Part shown: positions 18,201 through 27,266 of the stretch, piece after piece | Layout: each line of letters starts with the position of its first letter | Numbering within the stretch: the stretch's first letter is position 1 | NCBI GenBank assembly: GCA_903900705.1 | Contig: CAIUOG010000176.1 | Span: forward strand, 1 to 64,000 | DNA from: an uncultured Acidobacteriia bacterium | GTDB taxonomy: Bacteria; Acidobacteriota; Terriglobia; Bryobacterales; Bryobacteraceae | Reading direction: 5' to 3' | DNA: 64,000 nucleotides | Notes under the pieces: model-generated | The model's input: only the letters and a program-made list of their open reading frames with translations | The model's database searches: none | Told to the model about the DNA's origin: nothing | Made by a program: the position numbers and the translations under genes

Positions 18201-20909
18201 GATGGCGAACCCGGCGGCGTCCCGCACCTGCACCACGATGGTGGAGGCGCCGGCGGTGGTGGGGAAACCCGAAACCACGCCGTTGGACGAGACCGACAGA
18301 CCAGCGGGCAGGCCGGTTGCCGAGTAGGTGTAAGGCGGTGTGCCGCCGACTCCTGAATAAGCCGCACTGAAGAACGCGTTCACGCTGCCAGAGAGATTCG
18401 CGCCGGGGGAGGCGATTCCCAGGACCAGGATGGGGACGCTCACGGTGGAGGTGAGTCCGCCGGAATCGGCGACCTTCACGCTGGCGGTATAGTTTCCTGC
18501 GACGCCTGAGGCCCCGGAAACGGCTCCCGTCGACACTACAGAGACGCCCGGCGGCAAAGCTCCCGAATCGAGCGACCAGGTGTAGGGCGTGGTTCCGCCG
18601 TTCGCCGTCAGGGCGATGCTGAAGCTCTGGCCCTGCAGCACCTCTGTGCTGTGAGGGGGAACACCGATCAGCGCCGGAATCGAGACCTGGAGGCTGAACG
18701 TTGCCTGGGCGGTCTGGCCGGTCACGCTGTCCGTGACGGAAACGGCAATCCGGGGGAACGCGCCACCGGTACCGGGAGTTCCGGAGAGGACGCCGGCGGG
18801 CGACAGTGTCATACCGGGAGGCAGACCCGTTGCCGACCAGGTGAGGTTTGCCGCGGAGTTCGAGCCTCCGGTCGCGGTGAGTGTGATGGGCGCGTAGAGG
18901 GCGTCCCGCAAAGCGTTCGGCAGAGCCACCTGCGAGATCGCGAGCGGCGGCGTGATGAGAATCGAGACGTTGAAGGTGGCGGTGGCGGAGATGCCGTCGG
19001 ACGCGGTAACGGGGAAGGTGTAGGTTCCCGCCGCGGCGGGCGTTCCCTGTAACAGGCCGGTCGAAGTGAGGGTCAGCCAGTTGGGCAGAGCGTTCACCGG
19101 GGCCAGCCATTGGATGGCGGCCTGGGGCGCGCCCGTCCCAGGCGTTACGGTGAGTTGGAATGAGTACGGTAGTCCCACGCTGCCGACCGGGGCTGCCGGG
19201 CTGGCGGAAATAGCCAGGCTGGGGCGGATGCTCAGGTTGACGGTTTGCGAGAGTTGATTGCCGGCCTGATCGGTGACGCGAGCGGTGAAGGAAATGCCGA
19301 CGGCGGTGGCCGGTGCGCCGGACAGAGTCCCGTCCGATCCCAGCGTGAGTCCGGTGCCGTTCAGGCCACTGCCGGAAACGGTCCAGGTGTAACTGCCGTA
19401 GCCGTTACCGGCGGCCAGCGTCTGGTGGTAGGGGACGCCCTGGATCGCAGCCGGGAGACTGGGCGCCGGAAAGCTCAGCGGCAGGTAGGTGACCAGGGTG
19501 GCCGTCTGCCGGGCAGCGGGCGAGGCGGAGTCATTCGCCAGTACCGTGAAGTTCCACGTGCCCGCCCCGTTCGGGATGCCCTGCAGAACACCGGCGCTGG
19601 TCAGGGAAAGCCCGGGCGGCGTGGTTGATCCGGTTGCAAGTGAGAAAGTGTAAGGCCCCAGCGTCCCGCCCTGTGCCACAAAAGCAAAACTGTAGTTCAC
19701 GCCGGTGGACGCAACCGGCAGGGTGGCGACCGAACTGATCGATAAGACCGGATTCACCGTGAGGGTGAGTGTTTTGTCCTTCTGGTTTCCCGCCTGGTCG
19801 GACAGATGAGCGGTGAAGGTGATCTGGCCGGACGCGGTAGGCCTGCCGGTCAGATTGCCGGCCGCGTCGAGTGCGAGCCCGGTACCGTTCAGCCCGTTGC
19901 CGGTCAAGCTCCACGTGTAGCTCCCGCTTCCGCCCGCGCCGGTGAGAGTCTGTGTGTAGGGGTTGCCCTGAATGGCATTCGGCAAAGAGGTGGTGGAAAT
20001 GCTGAGCGGCGTATAGACCTGCAGCGAGGCGGTGAACTGCGCCGGTCGCGAAACATTGTCGCTGGCCTGGAGAGCGAACGAGTAGGTTCCCACACTGGCG
20101 ACGGAACCGTGGAGCACGCCCTGGGAATCCAGTACCAGTCCCGCCGGCAGAGTCGAACTCTGCGGCACGGTCCAGGAGTAGGGCCCGCCGGTCCCGCCGG
20201 TTGCCGCGAGGGTGACCGAGTAACTTTGTCCGGCGGGCGTTGCCGGGAGAGTTGCGCCCGTTGTGATGGAAACGTTGGGGTTCACCACGATGGGCAGGCG
20301 TTGAAATGCGGTGGAAGAAGCCTGGTCGGTTACCTGCACGGTGCAGTCCAGCGTGCCCGCAACCGCGGCGACGCCGCTGAAGTTCCCGGTATTCGAACTG
20401 CTCTGGCTGGTGAAGGAAAGCCCGGAACCATTCAGGCAGGCGGGGTTGGTCAGGTTCCATGTATAGCCTGTGACGCCGCCGGAAGCCTGCACGGTCTGGT
20501 TCACTGCCAGCCCCACCACGGTGGAGGGCAGGGAAGTGGTGAGAATCACCAGCGGAGCGGGATTGATCTTGATGCCGACCAGGGTGGATGCGGTCTGGGC
20601 GGGCGAACTACTGTCGGAGACCTGTGCCTGAAAGTATGTCGTTCTCGAAACCGGGCTGTTGGGGATGCCGCTCAGTGTTCCGGTGGAATCGAACAGGAGT
20701 CCGCCGGGAGGAGGCGTACCCACCACAGTCCAGTTGTAAGGCCCGACGCCGCCGGTGACCGCCAACTGAGCGGAATAGCTCTGGCCGACAGTGGCGTTGT
20801 TGACAATGATGAAGCCGGCTGACGCGCCTGTGATGGTGAGCGCGCCCTGCGCCAGTTCCCCGGCGCCCAGGGCAAGAAGCAGCAAAGCGTGAATCGGGCG
20901 AATGGTCAC
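15279..20909 (-). CDS. giant secreted Ig-repeat (He_PIG-type) protein with Solibacter C-terminal domain
   Basis: An 1876-residue protein starting at the GTG at 20909, with signal peptide MTIRPIHALLLLALGAGELAQG. About a dozen repeats of roughly 85-95 residues share the pattern GGxxPYxWxVxxGxLPxGLxLxxxGxLxGxP...F.V.V.D, which is the putative Ig (He_PIG) domain. Two BACON-like or choice-of-anchor-like stretches follow (about 1090-1550). The final 240 residues form a TIGR03437-type domain (LAPGTIAQIYGDNL, APLYFVSAGQINAQIPF, YIVAYLAGMGDTD). It is predicted to be an adhesin or surface stalk. A PEP-CTERM gene ends 9 bases upstream of its start, so the two are probably co-transcribed. The repeated DNA is degenerate and not a CRISPR array. 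Confidence 0.88.
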   Translation of the reverse strand: MTIRPIHALLLLALGAGELAQGALTITGASAGFIIVNNATVGQSYSAQLAVTGGVGPYNWTVVGTPPPGGLLFDSTGTLSGIPNSPVSRTTYFQAQVSDSSSPAQTASTLVGIKINPAPLVILTTSLPSTVVGLAVNQTVQASGGVTGYTWNLTNPACLNGSGLSFTSQSSSNTGNFSGVAAVAGTLDCTVQVTDQASSTAFQRLPIVVNPNVSITTGATLPATPAGQSYSVTLAATGGTGGPYSWTVPQSSTLPAGLVLDSQGVLHGSVASVGTYSFALQASDNVSRPAQFTASLQVYTPLSISTTSLPNAIQGNPYTQTLTGAGGSGSYTWSLTGNGLNGTGLALDAAGNLTGRPTASGQITFTAHLSDQAGNQKDKTLTLTVNPVLSISSVATLPVASTGVNYSFAFVAQGGTLGPYTFSLATGSTTPPGLSLTSAGVLQGIPNGAGTWNFTVLANDSASPAARQTATLVTYLPLSFPAPSLPAAIQGVPYHQTLAAGNGYGSYTWTVSGSGLNGTGLTLGSDGTLSGAPATAVGISFTARVTDQAGNQLSQTVNLSIRPSLAISASPAAPVGSVGLPYSFQLTVTPGTGAPQAAIQWLAPVNALPNWLTLTSTGLLQGTPAAAGTYTFPVTASDGISATATFNVSILITPPLAISQVALPNALRDALYAPITLTATGGSNSAANLTWSATGLPPGMTLSPAGVLSGTPGTGGAFPRIAVSVTDSVTGQTAQATFSLQVSIPALIGVPPHSTEVLQGQSFSIALTANGGTTPYTWSLDSGALPPGVSVVSTGAVSGASGVAGNYTASVKVADSGGLTSTVSVPILVLGIASPGANLSGSVNAFFSAAYSGVGGTPPYTYSATGLPAGLSVSSNGVVSGFPTTAGASTIVVQVRDAAGFAISTSSSLTVSLGNPLSLSGLSTPDGKVNTSYSQTFTATGGNPPYSWSVVGGTLPTGLSLSSGGQLSGVPVQAGAFAFRVQVADSTGGSANAAASLNIQPAQLQITSGSLPSGVQGTDYPQQILSASGGIAPYTFSVTAGALPAGMTLNNGTIGGTPSGAGTSTFTVTVHDSANAAANAGFTVTIVPPALNLILSAGSLSFSASGGTGELPPAQSVGVQSSVVSQPVPYTVTISAGANWLNVSGGATTPGAVQVSPTDAALALPAGAYHAVVSIACASDLCATKTPQQVAVDLTVTSPAPALSVKTSVLAFSSSPGSAPAGQSLILQNSGGGALGVSSIRCEASWCSAGGNGSIPGGATAAFPVSVNPAGLAAGFYQTSVDIASSAGPASAPVTLFVATTANMSLVPGGTQFSAPAGSMPGNPSGSFLVSVSGGSSLEWSAAVTAGGDWLQLGASGGAATPTNPGVVSFSISPAAVSLTPQTYYGNITVTVPGAVNSPQIFLVVLNIGATTDPIRPDPEPAGLLFLSSGSAVVAPQTVQVFASSTVAVPWSAAASTTDGGAWLSVTPSVGNTSASSPGVSTVSVNPAGLPAGIYRGGVNYALSGSGVRTVNVTLIVQGSTAQAVPAARTSGEISRAACAGSALAPTQTGLVNNFSAPTSWPTILSIKLVTDCGAPVANGQVVATFSNGDPPLPLVTADTTSGVYSGTWIPRKSSGQVTVQARAAAPGFATATTQIIGAVVPNSAPVLTPHGTLHSFAPKLGAPLAPGTIAQIYGDNLASQTSVATSIPLPTNIGGTTVLIGGIAAPLYFVSAGQINAQIPFELDPNRQYQIVVQANNALTTPDMLQMTSAIPGLAAFADGGLIAQHADGSLVSKTAPAKPGEYIVAYLAGMGDTDNPVVTGAASPSAPLARPASTPALTLDGKSVQILFAGLTPGLVGLYQMNFQIPAAVAAGDLPLVVTQNGVASNPTVISVQP

Positions 20910-20918
20910 GATGAAGAA

Positions 20919-21809
20919 TTAAGCGTCAAATCTGCGCGCAGACCGCCACCGAATAACGAAGAAGGTCAGAAAACCAAGGAAAACGAAGCTGGCTGTACCG
21001 GGTTCCGGGGCGACGACGGAGAGCGCGGGCAGTTCCGTCACTGTCCAGTGAGTCACGGAAGTGGGTGTGAAGACCAGATTCAGACCGGCCAGATTCGTGT
21101 TGTCGCCGCTGGCTATCATTTGATAAACGGCGGTTGCCGCCGGCGCAAAGGCAAAACCCGGCGAGGCGGCAATGGAGCTCTGGAAATTGCTGGAACCCGG
21201 GTCTGCCACACCGTAGCCCGGCGAGATTCCCACGATAGCCTGCTGGGTACCCAGCAGAGAACTCGGAACGCCGGTCAGGTTCGGGTTCAGCGTATTGAAA
21301 GCCTCATAGCCGAAAACCACCATGCCGTTCTGGTAGAGCGTGACCTGGTAGGTGGAGAGGTTGGAGGGGACAACGGAAAGGCTTGGCGGCGGCGCGTAGG
21401 AACTGACGTCGAGATAAGTAATCACCACGTGATCGCTGAAGGAGTTGTAGAGGATGACGCCGCCACTATCCTGCACGTCCACGTCGTACCAGGCGGGGGC
21501 GATTCTCGGAATTCCCTGAAGAAACTGGGATGCATTCGCGTCCGGCTCCGCGCCCGCGTTGCCGCCGAAGGTGACATATCCCTTCGACGAAACCGAGGCG
21601 GTGGAGTACGACTGCCCGTAGAGGGTGAAGTTAAACGGCAGGTTTACAGTTGTATCGGTAACCGCGTTGGCTGAGGAAATGAGAGCGTTGCCGAAGGCGT
21701 TTTCCCAGATCGGCGGAATGCCGATGGCAAAAGCCTCCGTCGAAATCGACAGAGTGAGGGCTATCAGGAGATAAATACGACCTGCGCGGCACAGCTCTGT
21801 GTGTTGCAA
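20919..21809 (-). CDS. PEP-CTERM sorting-signal protein
   Basis: I place the start at the TTG at 21809, which gives a compact signal peptide ending STEAFA and has GGAG about ten bases upstream; a GTG at 21878 would put 23 extra residues in front. The body (AVTDTTVNLPFNFTLYGQSYSTASVSSKGYVTFGG) is a beta-rich extracellular domain seen in nidogen-like exported proteins. The C-terminus has the PEP motif (VAPEPGTAS), a hydrophobic stretch and RWRSARR, which is the exosortase recognition tail. No exosortase is encoded in this window. It is likely co-transcribed with the giant Ig-repeat gene 9 bases downstream and may decorate the cell surface or exopolysaccharide. Confidence 0.85.
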   Translation of the reverse strand: MQHTELCRAGRIYLLIALTLSISTEAFAIGIPPIWENAFGNALISSANAVTDTTVNLPFNFTLYGQSYSTASVSSKGYVTFGGNAGAEPDANASQFLQGIPRIAPAWYDVDVQDSGGVILYNSFSDHVVITYLDVSSYAPPPSLSVVPSNLSTYQVTLYQNGMVVFGYEAFNTLNPNLTGVPSSLLGTQQAIVGISPGYGVADPGSSNFQSSIAASPGFAFAPAATAVYQMIASGDNTNLAGLNLVFTPTSVTHWTVTELPALSVVAPEPGTASFVFLGFLTFFVIRWRSARRFDA

Positions 21810-21952
21810 AGGAAATGGACTCCGTTTCTGACGGCGGGAGCGACCCAAAGTCAGGGACTTATTGTCACAGGTTAGCACGCCGATGCCACAAAGTGTCTGC
21901 TAACTCCTTTTCTGTTACAGGTTTGCAGTATTATGCCGTACTGTACCCGGTG

Positions 21953-24900
21953 TCAGAATTCCAGCCGCATCAGGAGTTGCAATTGGCGGGCGGTTTCGTT
22001 GAGAGGATTCACCGCCGGGAATCCGGAGGCCGTCCCCTGGCGTCCGTAGGTCGCCAAACCGAAGGTGGGTGACCCCAGAAGATTGTCGGGATTGCCGAGG
22101 TTGGCGTGGTTCAGAAGATTGAATACATCCGCCCGCAGGGTCAGCACCGGGCCTTCGGAGACTTTGAGAAGGCGAACCGCCGGCAGTCGGAAGCTGTGCG
22201 CCAGGGAGATATCGGTGTTGTAGAGACCCGGCCCCCGGAACGCATTGCGACCGGAATTGCCCGGGCGATTCGGATCGGGCATGGCAAAAGCGGCCGCATT
22301 CAGGAGGTACACTCCGCCCGCGCCCGCCGTCGGGTGGGAAAGCACGGCAGAGGAGGGGTTGAGCACGTCGGCCCTCTGGTTATAAAAGGCGCCGCCCGAA
22401 TCCGGGGGGAAGAAGGTTTGCGACAGCACGGTGTAGGGCGTCCCGGTGCGGAAGGCCGCGAGCCAGGAAAGTTTCCAGCCTCGTGCGAGACGCCAGCGGA
22501 CGTCCGGCTGCCAGACGCCCAGCAGAAACAGGTTGTGTCGCTGGTCGAAGGCCGAGTTGCCCCGGTCGCCGTTGCTGTCGAACTGGCGCACGAAGGACGA
22601 CCGCGGGATGTTCGCGCCGCCGCCGTTGACGGTGCTGATGTTCAGATCGGCAAATTCGCCGATCAGCGGATCGCTCTGGTTGTCGATGGAATGGCTCCAG
22701 GTGTATGACCCCTGGAGGAACAGGCTCCGCGTGCGGTAACGGGCCAGCGCGCTCAGCGCATAGTAGTCTGACTTGCCCTGGCCCGAGCGCCAGATAATCT
22801 GCTGCAGCGACGGGTTGTAAGAGCCGGTAAAAGTGCTGAAATCCCGGTTCACCAGATCGGAAGTAATGAGCCGACGCCCCAGCGCGCTGGTGCCGTTGAC
22901 TTCGATACTCAGGTTGTCTCCCAACGCCTGCTGGACGCCCAGGAAGGAGGTCTGCGTATAGCCGTTCTTCAGTTTTGGATCCACCAGTGTCAGCGGTTCC
23001 TGGCTGATCGCCACCGGGTTTACGCCCGTGAAGGTCTGTAACTCCGCCGTCACCGGCTGCAGGTAGTTGGTTGCCTTGGCGGTCGAGAGGCCGTAAAGAT
23101 TCAGATTGATGCCGTTCAGCCGCGTATTCTGCCAGAGGTTATCGAAAAGGCGGTCGTAGAAAATGCCGAAGCCGCCGCGCACCAGGGTTTTCGATTTGCC
23201 CAGCGGATCCCAGGAGAAGCCGAGCCGGGGTCCGAAATTGCCGTTGTCGGAGCCAAAGAGTTGCTGGTTTCCCGCGCCCGGGAGGGTCAGCGTTGCGGCG
23301 GCGATGCGCGCCGGGAAGTTCGCGCCGTTGCCCAATACCACCTGGCCGTCTTTATTTGTTCCCGTATTGCCGGGCGAACCGAAGCTTTCGTAGCGAAGCC
23401 CGAAGTTGAGCGTCAGCCGAGGCGAAACGCGGAAGCTGTCCTGCACGAAAAAGTAACTCTGGTTCTGCCGGTAGCTGCGGTCATAGGCCGGCTGCGCGAG
23501 GTTCTTAGCCAGCCGGTCCACGCCCATGTAGAAGTAGGACGGCGTGTCGTTGGCGAAGAACAGCAGTCCCTGAAACTGGTATTCTCCGTCGCGCAGTTCC
23601 GTGAGGTAGCCGCTGTTGAAACGGAACAGGCCACCGGCGCCCGCCGTGATCACATGCCGGTTGCGCGTCCAGACCATGCTGTAAATCAGCTCGGGAGAGC
23701 GGTTGTGGTTCCGGTAGGAGTAGAGCGCCTGGCTGCCCGGCAGGGTAACGCCATCGCTGGAACCGAGAGTCGGGATCTCGGGATGCGCCCGGTCCCACCA
23801 TAGATTGTCGTCGCTGTAGCTGACCTTGAACTCGCTGGTGAGGCGGGGCGTCCAGGAGCGTTGCCAGTTTACGGCGGCGCTGGTGGTGTGCTGGTTGATG
23901 CCGGAGGTGAAGTCCGGATACGGCGTCCAGAAGAAATTCGGTTCGCCGAAGCGGGCGAGCGAAACCCGGCCGGTGAAATGATCTTTTCCGTTTTTCGGGG
24001 AATAGTCGAAGCGCTCGAGCGCAATGGTCCGGTCCACCACCACGGGCGGCGCCACCGTGTAAGCCGCCGTCAGCGCGAGGGACTTGATGACCGGTCCCGG
24101 ATACTTTTCGAGCAACTGCCGGGAAAGCCTGGTACCGGGAATGTTCAGCGCCGGAATGAAGTTGGTGGTGGGCAGTTTGAAGGTTTGGGGGGCGCCGTTG
24201 CCGTGGCTGAGCAACTGTTCAAAAGAGCTGGAAAAGAAGAGGCGGTTGCGCAGCGCGCCTTTGGGCACAACCGGTCCGCCGGCCTGATACCCGAACTGGT
24301 TCTCTTTATCCTGACGGCGGCCCACACCGGAGAGATTGTCGCCAAAATCGGCGCTGTTCAGCTTCGTATTTTTGAAGTACTCGTAGAGCACGCCGTGGTA
24401 GGCGGGGCCACCGGCGCGCGTGACAGCATTGGCGATAAAGCCCGCGGTGCGGCCATACTCCGCGGAGTAATTATTGGTTGAAATCCGGTATTCCTGGACG
24501 GCTTCCGGCGCGACCGGGTTCAGGGGGCCGGTGACCAGATAGTTGTTATTCTCGACGCCATCCAGCAGGTAGTTCGATGCGGAGGGCCTCTGCCCGGCCA
24601 CGCTGATGCCCAGGCCGCGACCCGTGCCGCTGTCCGCTCCCACCGTGGGCAGGCCCACCAGGATGGAGTAAACGTCGCGCCCGGGCAGGGGGAGATCACC
24701 AATCTGCACCGGGTCGATGACATAAGAAGATGAGGTGTCAAGCGTTCCCCGCTGGCCCTTCTGGGATTCGAAAGAACCCGAGCGGCTGCTGTCCACGTCC
24801 GGTCCGTAGAACGTCACGATGGTTTTCGTGCCGGGCAAAAACACGCTGCGATACTGCCCGGATTCCCACACGTCGCTGAGGGGACGGAGCCGGAAGTCCA

Positions 24901-25207
24901 GCTGAATCCGTCCCGCGACGGGGAGTTCCACCTGCTGCAACTCCTGGGGTTGGTAGTTGTCACCCGCCGCGCGGACCGTGTAGGTTCCGGCGGAAAGCAG
25001 GGGAAGGAAGTAGTAGCCCAGCGAGTCGCTCCGGAGTGTTCCGGAGGCTGAAAGTGTGCTGCTGGTGTAGGAAACAGAAGCGCCCGCGACAGGTCGTCCG
25101 GTAACCGAGTTCAGGATTTGTCCGGAGATCAGGCCCTGCGTTGTCTGAGCCTGCCCTGTGGCAAACGCGGCGAGGGCCGCCATCGAAAGCCGGAAGAGGC
25201 TGCGCAT
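21953..25207 (-). CDS. Oar-like TonB-dependent outer-membrane receptor with carboxypeptidase-regulatory N-domain
   Basis: A 1084-residue protein from the ATG at 25207 (MRSLFRLSMAALAAFATGQAQ signal). A carboxypeptidase-regulatory-like Ig domain (GLISGQILNSVTGRPVAGASVSY) comes first. It is followed by a plug domain (SVAGQRPSASNYLLDGVENNN, EAVQEYRISTNNYSAEYGRTAGFIANAVTRAGG) and a large beta-barrel ending in QLLMRLEF with a terminal aromatic. This architecture is common and expanded in acidobacteria. The ligand is unknown, and transport versus adhesion cannot be decided. It is separated by 74-143 bases from its neighbours, depending on the start chosen for the PEP-CTERM gene. Confidence 0.92.
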   Translation of the reverse strand: MRSLFRLSMAALAAFATGQAQTTQGLISGQILNSVTGRPVAGASVSYTSSTLSASGTLRSDSLGYYFLPLLSAGTYTVRAAGDNYQPQELQQVELPVAGRIQLDFRLRPLSDVWESGQYRSVFLPGTKTIVTFYGPDVDSSRSGSFESQKGQRGTLDTSSSYVIDPVQIGDLPLPGRDVYSILVGLPTVGADSGTGRGLGISVAGQRPSASNYLLDGVENNNYLVTGPLNPVAPEAVQEYRISTNNYSAEYGRTAGFIANAVTRAGGPAYHGVLYEYFKNTKLNSADFGDNLSGVGRRQDKENQFGYQAGGPVVPKGALRNRLFFSSSFEQLLSHGNGAPQTFKLPTTNFIPALNIPGTRLSRQLLEKYPGPVIKSLALTAAYTVAPPVVVDRTIALERFDYSPKNGKDHFTGRVSLARFGEPNFFWTPYPDFTSGINQHTTSAAVNWQRSWTPRLTSEFKVSYSDDNLWWDRAHPEIPTLGSSDGVTLPGSQALYSYRNHNRSPELIYSMVWTRNRHVITAGAGGLFRFNSGYLTELRDGEYQFQGLLFFANDTPSYFYMGVDRLAKNLAQPAYDRSYRQNQSYFFVQDSFRVSPRLTLNFGLRYESFGSPGNTGTNKDGQVVLGNGANFPARIAAATLTLPGAGNQQLFGSDNGNFGPRLGFSWDPLGKSKTLVRGGFGIFYDRLFDNLWQNTRLNGINLNLYGLSTAKATNYLQPVTAELQTFTGVNPVAISQEPLTLVDPKLKNGYTQTSFLGVQQALGDNLSIEVNGTSALGRRLITSDLVNRDFSTFTGSYNPSLQQIIWRSGQGKSDYYALSALARYRTRSLFLQGSYTWSHSIDNQSDPLIGEFADLNISTVNGGGANIPRSSFVRQFDSNGDRGNSAFDQRHNLFLLGVWQPDVRWRLARGWKLSWLAAFRTGTPYTVLSQTFFPPDSGGAFYNQRADVLNPSSAVLSHPTAGAGGVYLLNAAAFAMPDPNRPGNSGRNAFRGPGLYNTDISLAHSFRLPAVRLLKVSEGPVLTLRADVFNLLNHANLGNPDNLLGSPTFGLATYGRQGTASGFPAVNPLNETARQLQLLMRLEF

Positions 25208-25343
25208 AGAAACCAGAGTATACGAGCGAATCGCCCCGGACAAAGAACCTTTTCTGTCGCCACGCGCGACGAACCGGGAAACCCGTCTCCCATTTTGTGG
25301 TCGCGGGGTAGTAAAATTCAGACAGTTCACGCGAAGGGTCCTG

Positions 25344-27266
25344 ATGAAACGCAACTGGAAAAGGCTCGCTATTTTCGCCGCGATCGCGCTCAGCAGCGTT
25401 GTTCTGACGCTGCTGATGGCGAATATCGAGTTCTTTCAGATTGTTGATCTGAAAGCGCAGGACGCGCATTTCGTGCTCCGCGGCGCGATTCCCACGAAGA
25501 ATATCGAACTCATCGAGATCGACGATAAAACCAAAAGCCGGTACCCGGAACTGTTGTCCTTCTGGCATCCCTATTATGCCGACGCGATGCGCGGCGCGCT
25601 GATGGGGGGCGCGAAAGTCATGGTCATCGACGTGGCGTTCGGCACCAACGTGGCAAAGTATGACCCGACGGCGGATTCGGTTCTGGCGGGTGCTTTCGCG
25701 GAAGTCGCCACGCAGATGCCGGTTGTCTGCGCCTTTGTTCCCGCTTCCACCGAGCAGCAACAGAACCCGGATTTCATGGTGCCGCTGAACATGGCGGCCT
25801 CCGCGTTCGGGCTTTCCGCGTTTCCCAACCTGACGTCGGATGGCGACGATTTTGTCCGCCGGCAGGTCCTTTTTGAAACGCCCAAGGCCGGTGTTCCGTT
25901 CGAAGCTCTCACGCGGGGCATGGCTCTGCGGGCGGCGGAGAAATTTCTGGGCAAGGACGCCGAACTGCGGGATGGCAAGCTTTTCCTGAATGGCCGGGAG
26001 GTTCCGATTGACACCGACCGGCAGATCATTGTGAACTACGCCGGTCCGGCGGACACTTTTCCGCGCGTCTCTCTGTTCGACGTGGTGCAGGCCTACCGGG
26101 ACGGCAACAAGGCCCAACTGGAGAAATGGCTGAAAGGGAAGGCCGTGCTGATGGGGACCGACGACATTGGTGACCGTCGCGATACGCCCTTCTTCACCGC
26201 CTTCGCCGGCAGCGGCAAATGGACCACTCCCGGGGTGGAAGTGCACGCGAACGTCCTCCGGACGCTGCTGGACGGCGATTTCCTGAAGCCCGTGCCGGAG
26301 TGGGCCCGAGTCTGCGCCATGTCGCTGACCGCGGTTTTGTGCGTCCTTGCCATCACCGCCTTCCCCTCGGTTCCGTTGACGGCTCTCGGTTCGTTTTTGC
26401 TGCTGATGAGTCTGCTGGCCGGAACCCATCTGCTGTTCCGCGCGGGCTGGCTGCTTTCGACCTCGCAACTGGTCCTGGCCTTCGGCTGGGCACTGCTGGG
26501 CGGCGTGATTTACCGTTTCGCCACGGCGGAAAAGAAGAGCAGCTTCTTCAGGAACGCGGTGGCCCTGTTCGTCGGCAAGCAGGTTGCCAGCGATCTCGAA
26601 GCGAAGCAGGAGATTGAACTGACCGGCAAACGGCAGATTGTCACCATCCTGTTCACCGATATCCGTGGTTTCACCGCGTTCTGCGAATCGAAAGACCCGG
26701 CCGTGGTCGTCGAACTTCTCAACGTTTACATGTCGAAGATGGTGTCCATCATCGTGAAGAACGGCGGTCACGTCAATAAGTTCATTGGTGACGGTATTCT
26801 GGCGGTCTTTTCCGATGACGACCCTGGAGCGAAACCGGGCGACCACGCACTCCGTACCACTATTTGCGCCGCGGAAATGGTGAGTGAAGTGGTGGGGGAA
26901 TTCCGGACCGGCGCGGGTTTCCACACCGGCGAAGTGGTTATCGGCAACGTCGGTTCCAGTGACAAGCTCGAATTCACGGTTCTGGGCAATACTGTGAATC
27001 TTGCTTCCCGTCTGGAAAGTCTCAACAAGGACCAGCGTTCCCGATTGTTGATGAGCGCGGAATCGCGTGAAATGTTGAAGGGGGCAATCGACACTGTTTA
27101 CTTGGGTGCGGTCCCTGTGAAAGGGAAAACGGAGAAAATGAAGCTGTACTCCGTGCCCTCGCTCTTTGATGAGGAGCGCCTGGCGGAAATCCGGGCGGCG
27201 AATCCTCAGGAAGAGGGCGAGACAGAGTCCCGCGCTGAGCAGTATACGGAGAAGGTCTCATCATGA
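25344..27266 (+). CDS. CHASE2-domain class III adenylate cyclase, membrane-bound
   Basis: A 640-residue protein from the ATG at 25344, with GAAGGG 6 bases upstream; an earlier ATG would overlap the divergent receptor. A first membrane helix (residues 8-25) is followed by an extracytoplasmic CHASE2 sensor (about 26-310), three closely spaced membrane helices (about 315-395) and a class III cyclase domain (about 430-600). The metal-binding Asp residues (FTDIRGFT, GDGILAVF), the base-recognition Lys (NKFIGDG) with Thr in EFTVLGNTVN, and the transition-state Asn and Arg (NTVNLASR) are all present, so it should be active. Lys/Thr favours ATP over GTP. It is the first gene of an operon whose next gene overlaps by ATGA. 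The signal sensed by CHASE2 is unknown. Confidence 0.93.
   Translation: MKRNWKRLAIFAAIALSSVVLTLLMANIEFFQIVDLKAQDAHFVLRGAIPTKNIELIEIDDKTKSRYPELLSFWHPYYADAMRGALMGGAKVMVIDVAFGTNVAKYDPTADSVLAGAFAEVATQMPVVCAFVPASTEQQQNPDFMVPLNMAASAFGLSAFPNLTSDGDDFVRRQVLFETPKAGVPFEALTRGMALRAAEKFLGKDAELRDGKLFLNGREVPIDTDRQIIVNYAGPADTFPRVSLFDVVQAYRDGNKAQLEKWLKGKAVLMGTDDIGDRRDTPFFTAFAGSGKWTTPGVEVHANVLRTLLDGDFLKPVPEWARVCAMSLTAVLCVLAITAFPSVPLTALGSFLLLMSLLAGTHLLFRAGWLLSTSQLVLAFGWALLGGVIYRFATAEKKSSFFRNAVALFVGKQVASDLEAKQEIELTGKRQIVTILFTDIRGFTAFCESKDPAVVVELLNVYMSKMVSIIVKNGGHVNKFIGDGILAVFSDDDPGAKPGDHALRTTICAAEMVSEVVGEFRTGAGFHTGEVVIGNVGSSDKLEFTVLGNTVNLASRLESLNKDQRSRLLMSAESREMLKGAIDTVYLGAVPVKGKTEKMKLYSVPSLFDEERLAEIRAANPQEEGETESRAEQYTEKVSS

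Noticed and set aside
15279-20909. Repeated DNA considered as CRISPR array or tandem satellite
   Set aside because: Repeats are about 260-290 bases, degenerate and in frame, encoding Ig-like domains. There are no short identical repeats with unique spacers.
24960-26924. 654-residue minus-strand open frame
   Set aside because: Antisense to the CHASE2-cyclase, whose catalytic motifs are intact.
25344-27266. CBASS-type or Pycsar-type anti-phage cyclase
   Set aside because: It is a class III cyclase with a CHASE2 sensor and membrane helices, without a CD-NTase fold or adjacent typical CBASS effector. A link to phage defence is not supported by the sequence.
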